A stretch of DNA of 64,000 nucleotides from Anthonomus grandis grandis (Eukaryota > Arthropoda > Insecta > Coleoptera > Curculionidae). The notes below the pieces were generated by a model that was given only the letters and a program-made list of their open reading frames with translations, was not told the origin of the DNA and made no database searches. The DNA lies in the NCBI RefSeq assembly GCF_022605725.1, contig NC_065563.1, positions 13,170,518 through 13,234,517 of the forward strand, given 5' to 3'. Of the stretch, positions 47,801 to 59,800 are shown in pieces; position 1 is the stretch's first letter, and each line of letters opens with the position of its first letter. A program made the translations under genes and the position numbers.

Positions 47801-50800
47801 TAAGAGACAAATTATTTTATTTAGATATTATTGTGTCAATAAGGGACAAATTTTAATTAATTTTATTTTTTACAGGCACTCCTGGAATGAAAATTCAATG
47901 TTCTGGGCTTTTAGTCATTTCTTTAAAAAAGACTAAAAAAATCTTCAGAATAATCCATAAATCAATAATTGCAAAATTTTGACATTTTCCTTCTTGAAAA
48001 AATTCCTGTGGTTATTATTAAGTAAGAAAAAAATGTGACTTTTGTTGTAAATTTCTTCGTCAAAAAAATTCCTAGACAAACACGAAATTTGATCCTCAAC
48101 TGCGACAACAGAGGGAAGTGAGCTGTAAGAAACAAAATTTTAGACTTATTTTCTTAATAAAAACAGTGTTTTTCTTACTATAGCAAAAAAGGGTTTTTCC
48201 CAGAGAATGATGGAAGAAGTTATAATACTAAAACAAATCCACAAACACAAATAAAAAAACACACTTCCTCACAGTAAAAACTGCAAAAAATTTGGATGAA
48301 TACAGGCCAAATTCTAAATTCACCACTTTCATAAAAGGGGAACCAGCAAAACCCATCAAATAATAATGACCTCCCTTCCAACTATTAAAGGTGATAGACC
48401 CATCCTTAAAGATTTCTTTAAAAATACGTCAAAAGTAATACAAAAACAGCCCATAAATTTATCTGGGTACGGCCCCGTAATTCTCAAAATCAGTGGGATA
48501 GAGAGAGATACACAATTACTAGCACAGCCTAAAGTAGGAATCGCCAGAACGCAGATGTTTTATCTTTGTTTAATAGACTGGCTAAAAAGAAGTGACAAGT
48601 CTGTGAGTGCTGGGAGTGTTTAAAATATTTTGTAAGATGCTTGGATTTTAGTCAGTGGTCAAATTTTTTATATTATTTTCTTTCTAAAAATGGACATTTT
48701 CGAAAGAAAAATAAAAAATACTATAAAGCATGGGGTTTTACATATATTTAAAATGATTTCATAGATAAACAATAGAAAATTTTTCCATTTAAACATGTAT
48801 ATCATGCGACAATAAATACGACATAGGCGCACGGACTAGTTACTGCGTTATCTGCGACACATCAAAGATTCTAATAGATCTCTGAACTGGACTTTATGTC
48901 AGTATCGGGAAATTTTTAGGATTCGATGGCTTGTATACAAAAAGTGACGTAACGCGTTTGACAGTGTCAATGTCATTAATCGACGTGTATCAAACTGGCT
49001 CCAACCACTTACATATATCGAATTGAGCAATTTTTCTTAATACCTTTTAAACTGTGCCTTCTGTTGACTTTTTCCAAATCGCCGGACGGTAAAGACTGTA
49101 AATACAAAAGGGGGGCCAAGGGGGTGGGACACTTAACGGCTACGTCCACTTGGAAACCTACCATGGAATTTTTTTTTTTAATTTCTAGTGGTGTAATTTC
49201 TAGTGGGGTGTCTCCGCTCACCTAAATACGGCAACCTGTACAAAATGTCCTCCTCGGAGTTGACGCGTTCCATATCGCCGTCGGCCCCGTTGTTCTGGAC
49301 GGCAAACTCGTTGATTTCGTCCTCGTCGTCTTGCTCCTCGTTCTCGTCGCTATTTTGGAATTTCGACAAGTACGCCCCTGGAATAATTATAATTAACTCC
49401 TCACCTTTGTAAAATCGCGAGGAGGAGGAGGAGTAAGAGGGTGCTTACCGTCATTCATGACGCCATAGTAAAAAAACTTATCCTCCACGTCCCCATATCC
49501 GGTGTAAACGTTGTTGCTGGGTTTCCTTATTTGATTAAGGGCTTCCGGTCTGAGTAAGACCTCCCGTTCGTACTGATCTTGCTAGAAGCAGGCACAATTG
49601 TTAAAATAATCTGATTCTCGAATGAAATGATAACAGGATGAATTAAACTATGAGAAAAGGAAATAAAAAACATCTCTGAGGATGAAAACGCTAATCCTTC
49701 CTATTTTAAAAACCTCAAGAGGGTTATGAAAGATTTTTTATAGTTCCTAACTTTTGGACCTTAAAACACCAACATACATGGTAAACTTTTAATTTTTTAG
49801 TTGGATTTTAAAGTTGGATTAAATTAATTTCTGGACTGTTTTTAATAAAAAATTCATAACTTAAAAAATATTAGACCAATTTACTTGCAACCTTTTCTCG
49901 CCAATTAGGAATAGATGTCTCTATAATTTTAAGGAGTTTCAAGTAAATTGTCCTTGATTTGAATTTTTTATGAATTTTTAAATTTGGATTAAATTAATTT
50001 CTGGACTGTTTTTAATAAAAAATTTATAACTTGAAAAATATTGGACCAATTTACTTGTAACCTTTTTTCGCCAATTAGGAATAGATGTCTCTATAATCTT
50101 AAGAAGTTTTAAGTAAATTTTTCTTGATTTGAATTTCTTATGAATTTTTAAAGTTGGATTAAATTAATTTCTAGACTGTTTTTAATAAAAAATTTATAAC
50201 TTGAAAAATATTAGACCAATTTACTTGCAACCTTTTTTCGCCAATTAGGAATAGACGTCTCTATAGCCTTAAGAAGTTTCAAGTAAATTGTTCTTGATTT
50301 GAATTTCTTATAAATTTTTAAAGTTGGATTAAATTAATGTCTGGACTGTTTTTAATAAAAAATGTATAACTTGAAAAATATTGGACCAATTTACTTGCAA
50401 CCTTTTTCCACCAACTAGGAATAGATATCCCTATAATCTTACAAAGTTTCAAGTAAATTGTTCTTGATTTGAATTTTTTATGAATTTTTAAAGTTGAATT
50501 AAATTAATGTCTGGACTGTTTTTAATAAAAAATTTATAACTTAAAAAATATTGGACCAATTTACTTGCAACCTTTTTTCGCCAATTAGGAGTAGATGTCT
50601 CTATAGCCTTAAGAAGTTTCAAGTAAATTGTTCTTAATTCGAATTTCTTATGAATTTTTAAAGTTGGATTAAATTAATGTCTGGACTGTTTTTAATAAAA
50701 AATGTATAACTTGAAAAATATTAGACCAATTTACTTGAAACTTTTTTCGCCAATTAGGAATAGATGTCTCTATAGCCTTAAGGAGTTTCAAGTAAATTGT

Positions 50801-53800
50801 CCTTGATTTGAACTTTTTATGAATTTTTAAAGTTGGATTAAATTAATGTCTGGACTGTTTTTAATAAAAAATTTATAACTTGAAAAATATTGGACCAATT
50901 TACTTGTAACCTTTTTTCGCCAATTAGGAATAGATGTCTATATAACCTTAAGAAGTTTCAAGTAAATTGCTCTTGATTTGGATTTCTTATGAATTTTTAA
51001 AGTTGGATTAAATTAATGCGTGGACTGTTTTTAATAAAAAATTTATAACTTAAAAAATATTGGACCAATTTACTTGAAACTTTCTTCGCCAATTAGGAAT
51101 AGATGTCTCTATTGCCTTAAGAAGTTTCAAGTAAATTGCTCTTGATTTGGATTTCTTATGAATTTTTAAAGTTGGATTAAAATAAGTTCTGGACTGTTTT
51201 TAATTAAAAAATTTATAACTTGAAAAATATTGGACCAATTTACTTGAAACTTTCTTCGCCAATTAGGAATAGATGTCTCCATAGCTTTAAGAAGTTTCAA
51301 GTAAATTGTCCTTGATTTGAATTTTTTATGAATTTTTAAAGTTGGATTAAATTAATGTCTGGACTGTTTTTAACAAAAAATTTATAGCTTAAAAAATATT
51401 AGACCAATTTACTTGAAACCTTTTTCCACTAATTAGAAATAGATGTCTCTATAACCTTAAGAAGTTTCAAGTAAATTGTTCTTGATTTGAATTTCTTATG
51501 AATTTTTAATAGAATAGATAGAATTCTCGACATTGTCTGTTCTTTTTTATTTTTTTACTACTTGTTTTTTTTTGACCAATCACGACGACATAAAGTCATT
51601 CCTAAAATGGCACCAAGAGACGTCATTGGCGCTGTAAAACCATTGCGCCATCTATCCTCGAATTACCCTATATGTTCCTGTTTATTTTTCTTGCATCCGA
51701 TTTTTAATTAAAATTATATTATATATAATAACATAATGTTACTCTTAATTAAAAAAAAATAAACAAATTTTGTCTTATTTTCTCGATATAACGACCCACT
51801 GTATCGAGGGTTGCTGTATTGCGTGGTGCCTACCCGCTTACGGTATTTGCATGGACACATTCGGCCAGTGGGTGATGGTACCCATTTTAAGAGGCAAAAA
51901 TACTTTTGACTTTAAATTAAAAAAATCGGCTTTTGCACGGAAATTGACCATAATTTCAGTAGTTTTTGAGTAATTAATTGGATTTTTTTTTTGAACATTT
52001 CAACACACCAATTTTATTCTAAATTTACAAAAAAAATAAAAACTGGACATCAGGTTAGAGAAAGCTACCGCTGAGGACCTAGTGTCAGGAATTGGTCATT
52101 AGACAATAAATTTACTTAACCCCCCACCCACCCCACACACTTGACCAGTAAAAATTCTTCTGCAAAATCACTATTTTTCGTCTGTAATCTTTAATTTATT
52201 AACACTGTTTTTGTATTAAATATTTATATATAAATTTATTATCGAATTTAAATAATATATATTGGATCATAGTCTTTGATAAGTTATTTCGTTTATTTAA
52301 ATCTTATATATAAATATTTAATACAAAAACAGTGTTAATAAATTAAAGGTTATATACGAAAAACAGTGATTTTGTAGAAGAATTTTTACTGGTAAAGTGT
52401 GTGGGGTGGGTGGGGGGCTAAGGGTAGTTTTATTAAAAAAACGGTTTTTATCATGTACACAAAAAAATTTTTTTTTTTTAAAACTACCCTTAGCCCCCCA
52501 CCCACCCCACATATTTACCAGTAAAAAATTCTTCTGCAAAATCACTGTTTTTCGTATATAACCTTTAATTTATCAACACTGTTTATAAGGTTTTATAAAA
52601 AAACAGTGATTTTGCAGAAGAATTTTTACTGGTAAAGTGTGTGGGGTGGGTGGGGGGCTAAGGGTAGTTTTAAAAAAAAAAATATTTTTTGTGTACATGA
52701 TAAAAACCGTTTTTTTAATAAAACTACCCTTAACCCCCCACGCACCCGACACACTCTACCAGTAAAAATTCTTCTGCAAAATCGCTGTTTTTCGTCTGTA
52801 ATCTTTAATTTATTAACACTGTTTTTGTATTAAATATTTATATATAAAATTTAAATAAACGAAATAACTTAGAAAATCAAAGACTATGATCCAATATATA
52901 TTATTTAAATTCGATAATAAATTTATATATAAATATTTAATACAAAAACAGTGTTAATAAATTAAAGGTTATATACGAAAAAGAGTGATTTTGCAGAAGA
53001 ATTTTACTGGTAAAGTGTGTGGGGTGGGTGGGGGGCTAAGGGTAGTTTTTTTGAAAAACAATTTTTTATTTGTACATGATAAAAACCGTTTTTTTAATAA
53101 AACTACCCTTAGCCCCCCACCCACCCCACAAACTTTACCAGTAAAAATTATTCTGCAAAATCACTGTTTTTCGTATATAACCTTTAACTTATCAACACTG
53201 TTTATAAGGTTTTATAAAAAAATAGTGATTTTGCAGAATAATTTTTTAGAAAATAAATTACGACCATCAACTTCATTTTTTCAAATGAAAGCATCATGTC
53301 CTATACCTAAAGTCAACAGTTATCGAAAAAAGACGACCAAACATTATTATTGAAGTTCACCTTATCTCTGAGAATTTTTATACAGAGCAAAATTCCATTC
53401 ATTCGTGTTTTTTTAATGTTGGCTGGTAACCGTGTATTTTCATAAAAACTGTATGACAGTTGTACGCCAAACAGATATTGTCAAGTGTGAAGTGTACATC
53501 AAAGTCGCGGTTTTCACAATGGTAAAGTTAAATAGAGATTCTGTGCATGGTTGGGTTTGGTGATACAACACGTATAATAAAACATTTTTTTGAGTTTAAA
53601 CACATTCTAAATCTTGAACGTCTTCTTTTTCCAGTTTTGTCACTGCTTTCAAACATATTTTTTTAGTTTTCTCGGTTTTCTTGTTTAATTTTATTAATGC
53701 TTTCACACTTTAATTTTTGCCACTATTTTTGGATATTAATCGCGTAATTTTTCCAGTTATTACAACAAACTTTTGTTCCTTCCAGGCAGTTGAATCAAGG

Positions 53801-56800
53801 AGTTCCTGGACCAATAAAAATACGTTTTGAGACCAAGCAGATATTGAATCATGGAAATCGTCGCTTTACGCCTGTTTTTTTTCCAGTTTTGTCACCAAAC
53901 AACGGTTTTCTTGTTTAATTTTCTTAATGCTTTCACACTTTATTGTTTACACTTTTTATCCTTTTATTAATTTTTAATACCAAATTTTCGAATATGCAAT
54001 GCAAATCTTGTTTGTAAGGTACTTAAAGTCACATAATTTGGACTGCCTGGAAGAACTTTTTATAAATTTTAGAACATTTTGCTTGACTAAAATCCGCTTT
54101 ATCTAAATGCGTTTCATTTTTTAATCATATTTGATTAATTCTTGATTTCTTCCAAGTAGTTAACGCCAGTAATTTGTTGAGACTAAGGTTATACTAGATC
54201 ATGGAAATAAGCACTTTACTCAGCCTCTTTTCTTCCAATTTTATCACTGATTTCAAAAGTATTTTTAGCTTTCTCGTTTTCCTTGTTTAATTTTATTCTC
54301 GTTTTTACACTTTATTTCTCTTAATCTTATTTCAATTTTGAATACCGCATTTTTTGGATATTTCATGAGAATACTCATTTCAGTGGTCAGGATAATTTTT
54401 TGATTTCTTCCAGGCAATTGAATCCAGGGGTTCAATCCCTGGTCGGATCAAAATATAATTTGAAACAATTTGAGAGTTTTATTAAAAAAACGGTTTTTAT
54501 CATGTACAAAAAAAAATTGTTTTTTAAAAAAACTACCCTTAGCCCCCCACCCACCCCACAAACTTTACCAGTAAAAAATTCTTCTGCAAAATCACTGTTT
54601 TTTTTATAAAACTTTATAAACAGTGTTGATAAGTTAAAGGTTATATACGAAAAACAGTGATTTTGCAGAAGAATTTTTACTGGTAAAGTTTGTGGGGTGG
54701 GTGGGGGGCTAAGGGTAGTTTTATAAAAAAAAACGGTTTTTATCAGGTACAAAAAAAAATTGTTTTTCAAAAAAACTACCCTTAGCCCTCCACCCACCCC
54801 ACAAACTTTACCAATAAAAATTCTTCTGCAAAATCACTGTTTTTCGTATATAACCTTTAACTTATCAACACTGTTTATAAGGTTTTATAAAAAAATAGTG
54901 ATTTTACAGAAGAATTTTTTACTGGTAAAGTGTGTGGGGTGGGTGGGGGGCTAAGGGTAGTTTTATTAAAAAAACAGTTTTTATCATGTACAAATAAAAA
55001 ATTGATTTTCAAAAAAACTACCCTTAGCCCCCCACCCACCCCACACACTTTACCAATAAAAATTCTTCTGCAAAATCACTGTTTTTCGTATATAACCTTT
55101 AATTTATTAACACTGCTTTTGTATTAAATATTTATATATAAAATTTAAATAAACGAAATAACCTAGAAAATCAAAGACTATGATCCAATATATATTATTT
55201 AAATTTGATAATAAATTTATATATAAATATTTAATACAAAAGCAGTGTTAATAAATTAAAGGTTATATACGAAAAACAGTGATTTTGCAGAAGAATTTTT
55301 ATTGGTAAAGTGTGTGGGGTGGGTGGGGGGTTAAGGGTAGTTTTATCAAAAAAACGGTTTTTATCTTGTACAAAAAAAAATTGTTTTTCAAAAAAACTAC
55401 CCTTAGCCCCCCACCCACCCCACAAACTTTACCAGTAAAAATTCTTCTGCAAAATCACTGTTTTTCGTATATAACCTTTAACTTATCAACACTGTTTATA
55501 AGGTTTTATAAAAAAACAGTGATTTTGCAGAAGAATTTTTTACTGGTAAATGTGTGTGGGGTGGGTGGGGGGCTAAGGGTGGTTTTATTAAAAAAACGGT
55601 TTTTATCATGTACAAAAAAAAATCATTACAAGAAGCCAGTGGCATATAAGCCACTACTTCCAATTAAATATTTTACTCCAGAGCACCCTAAAAATTAAAA
55701 ATCACAACTTTTAACTGGTCATCAGGTTAAAGGAAGGTACCACGGCCGTATACGTTCGTAATGAGGAACCATTTACTTGGTTCATAAAATACTGTTTAAA
55801 AAACCGTGGAAAAAAGGAAAAGTTCCTTGATTTCTTGAAGACAGTCTCACTGGGAACAGTGTGAACAATAATTCGCAAAAACTAATATCCCCCCCCCCAA
55901 AGTAGTGCGGAAAAATACAAATACAACTAGTGTTTGACGCTATAATCATGAGACTCACCAACAAATACATGTCGTTATGTGCCAAAACGATCCTGCGTAG
56001 TCTCATGTGCATCATCCGTTGCTGCTGGGGCCAGTCCATCGGTTTGTTCTGCACGATTTCCATCGCTATAAACCACGAATTCTTGAAAAAGTAGCTGTAC
56101 TAAAATGGGGCACAAAACACGTCATCAGATTTTTTTTTTTAACTCACAAATTAATAAATACCCGCCCGACGAACGTATCCGGGGATCTCCTTTCGACCTG
56201 TGCCACCCTCTGGCAGTACCTGGCGCTATCCAGGATATCGACGATCTTGCAGCCGCTCAAAAAACAGGAATTCGAGCCGGTCTCCTCGTTCGTCTTGTCG
56301 AAATGGATGCAAAACGTCTTGGTCATCTGGATGATTTTCGTCACTTCCGGGGGATAAGTCTGGAACAGGCTTAACGCGGTCAAAACGCGAACTCTCGAAA
56401 TGAAGAAGTTTCAAGTAAATTGCTCTTGATTTGGATTTCTTATGAATTTTTAAAGTTGGATTAAATTAATTTCTGGACTGTTTTTAATAAAAAATTTATA
56501 ACTTAAAAAATATTGGACCAATTTACTTGAAACTTTTCTCGCCAATTAGGAATAGATGTCTATATAACCTTACAAAGTTTCAAGTAAATTGTTCTTGATT
56601 TGAATTCTTAATGAATTTTTAAAGTTGGATTAAATTAATTTCTGGACTGTTTTTAATAAAAAATTCATAACTGAAAAAATATTGGACCAATTTACTTGAA
56701 ACCTTTTTTCCACGAATTAGAAATAGATATCTATATAATCTTAAGAAGTTTCAAGTAAATTGTTCTTGATTTGGATTTCTTATGAATTTTAAAATTTGGA

Positions 56801-59800
56801 TTAAATTAATTTCTGGACTGTTTTTAATAAAAAATTTATAACTTAAAAAATATTGGACCAATTTACTTGAAACTTTTCTCGCCAATTAGGAATAGATGTC
56901 TATATAACCTTACAAAGTTTCAAGTAAATTGTTCTTGATTTGAATTTTTAATGAATTTTTAAAGTTGGATTAAATTAATTTCTGGACTGTTTTTAATAAA
57001 AAATTTATAACTTAAAAAATATTGGACCAATTTACTTGAAACTTTTTTCGCCAATTAGGAATAGATGTCTCTATAGCTTTAAGAAGTTTCAAGTAAATTG
57101 TTCTTGATTTGAGTTTTTAATGAATTTTTAAAGTTGGATTAAATTAATTTCTGGACTGTTTTTAATAAAAAATTCATAACTGAAAAAATATTGGACCAAT
57201 TTACTTGAAACCGTTTTCCACCGATTAGGAATAGATGTCTCTATAACCTTAAGAAGTTTCAAGTAAATTGTTCTTGATTTGAATTTTTAATGAATTTTTA
57301 AAGTTGGATTAAATTAATTTCTGGACTGTTTTTAATAAAAAATTTATAACTTAAAAAATATTGGACCAATTTACTTGAAACTTTTCTCGCCAATTAGGAA
57401 TAGATGTCTATATAACCTTACAAAGTTTCAAGTAAATTGTTCTTGATTTGAGTTTTTAATGAATTTTTAAAGTTGGATTAAATTAATTTCTGGACTGTTT
57501 TTAATAAAAAATTCATAACTGAAAAAATATTGGACCAATTTACTTGAAACCGTTTTCCACCGATTAGGAATAGATGTCTCTATAACCTTAAGAAGTTTCA
57601 AGTAAATTGTTCTTGATTTGAATTTTTAATGAATTTTTAAAGTTGGATTAAATTAATTTCTGGACTGTTTTTAATAAAAAATTTATAACTTAAAAAATAT
57701 TGGACCAATTTACTTGAAACTTTTTTCGCCAATTAGGAATAGATGTCTCTATAGCTTTAAGAAATTTCAAGTAAATTGCTCTTGATTTGGATTTCTTATG
57801 AATTTTTAAAGTTGGATTAAATTAATTTCTGGACTGTTTTTAATAAAAAATTTATAACTTAAAAAATATTGGACCAATTTACTTAAAACCGTTTTCCACC
57901 GATTAGGAATAGATGTCCCTATAACCTTAAGAAGTTTCAAGTAAATTGTTCTTGATTTGAATTTTTAATGAATTTTTAAAGTTGGATTAAATTAATTTCT
58001 GGACTGTTTTTAATAAAAAATTTATAACTTAAAAAATATTGGACCAATTTACTTGAAACTTTTTTCGCCAATTAGGAATAGATGTCTCTATAGCTTTAAG
58101 AAATTTCAAGTAAATTGCTCTTGATTTGGATTTCTTATGAATTTTTAAATTTGGATTAAATTAATGTCTGCACTGTTTTTAATAAAAAATTCATAACTTG
58201 AAAAATATTGGACCAATTTACTTGAAACTTTTTTCGCCAATTAGGAATAGATGTCTATATAACCTTACAAAGTTTCAAGTAAATTGTTCTTGATTTGAAT
58301 TTTTAATGAATTTTTAAAGTTGGATTAAATTAATTTCTGGACTGTTTTTAATAAAAAATTTATAACTTAAAAAATATTGGACCAATTTACTTGAAACTTT
58401 TTTCGCCAATTAGGAATAGATGTCTCTATAGCTTTAAGAAATTTCAAGTAAATTGCTCTTGATTTGGATTTCTTATGAATTTTTAAAGTTGGATTAAATT
58501 AATTTCTGGACTGTTTTTAATAAAAAATTTATAACTTAAAAAATATTGGACCAATTTACTTGAAACTTTTCTCGCCAATTAGGAATAGATGTCTATATAA
58601 CCTTACAAAGTTTCAAGTAAATTGTTCTTGATTTGAATTTTTAATGAATTTTTAAAGTTGGATTAAATTAATTTCTGGACTGTTTTTAATAAAAAATTCA
58701 TAACTGAAAAAATATTGGACCAATTTACTTGAAACCGTTTTCCACCGATTAGGAATAGATGTCCCTATAACCTTACAAAGTTTCAAGTAAATTGTTCTTG
58801 ATTTGAATTTTTAATGAATTTTTAAAGTTGGATTAAATTAATTTCTGGACTGTTTTTAATAAAAAATTTATAACTTAAAAAATATTGGACCAATTTACTT
58901 AAAACCGTTTTCCACCGATTAGGAATAGATGTCCCTATAACCTTAAGAAGTTTCAAGTAAATTGTTCTTGATTTGAATTTTTAATGAATTTTTAAAGTTG
59001 GATTAAATTAATTTCTGGACTGTTTTTAATAAAAAATTTATAACTTAAAAAATATTGGACCAATTTACTTGAAACTTTTTTCGCCAATTAGGAATAGATG
59101 TCTCTATAGCTTTAAGAAATTTCAAGTAAATTGCTCTTGATTTGGATTTCTTATGAATTTTTAAATTTGGATTAAATTAATGTCTGCACTGTTTTTAATA
59201 AAAAATTCATAACTTGAAAAATATTGGACCAATTTACTTGAAACTTTTTTCGCCAATTAGGAATAGATGTCTATATAACCTTACAAAGTTTCAAGTAAAT
59301 TGTTCTTGATTTGAATTTTTAATGAATTTTTAAAGTTGGATTAAATTAATTTCTGGACTGTTTTTAATAAAAAATTTATAACTTAAAAAATATTGGACCA
59401 ATTTACTTGAAACTTTTTTCGCCAATTAGGAATAGATGTCTCTATAGCTTTAAGAAATTTCAAGTAAATTGCTCTTGATTTGGATTTCTTATGAATTTTT
59501 AAAGTTGGATTAAATTAATTTCTGGACTGTTTTTAATAAAAAATTTATAACTTAAAAAATATTGGACCAATTTACTTGAAACTTTTCTCGCCAATTAGGA
59601 ATAGATGTCTATATAACCTTACAAAGTTTCAAGTAAATTGTTCTTGATTTGAATTTTTAATGAATTTTTAAAGTTGGATTAAATTAATTTCTGGACTGTT
59701 TTTAATAAAAAATTCATAACTGAAAAAATATTGGACCAATTTACTTGAAACCGTTTTCCACCGATTAGGAATAGATGTCCCTATAACCTTACAAAGTTTC

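Noticed and set aside
51782..51914. Plus-strand frame reading RYNDPLYRGLLYCVVPTRLR
   Set aside because: No acceptor, start codon or family likeness; 44 codons can arise by chance.
22740..55580. Telomere-like repeat (TAAGGG words in unit C)
   Set aside because: The word occurs once per arm and never in tandem; it does not match the usual insect TTAGG array.
22800..55698. Proline-rich frames in unit C (PPPTPQTLPVKILLQNHCFS)
   Set aside because: They are the translation of the C-rich hairpin arm, present in both orientations.
52041..55741. Possible diverged direct repeat flanking the unit C blocks in F-box intron 5 (AACTGGACATCAGGTTA against AACTGGTCATCAGGTTA)
   Set aside because: Only about 30 bp with several mismatches, and neither copy touches the hairpin block directly, so it is too weak to add to the four flanking duplications.
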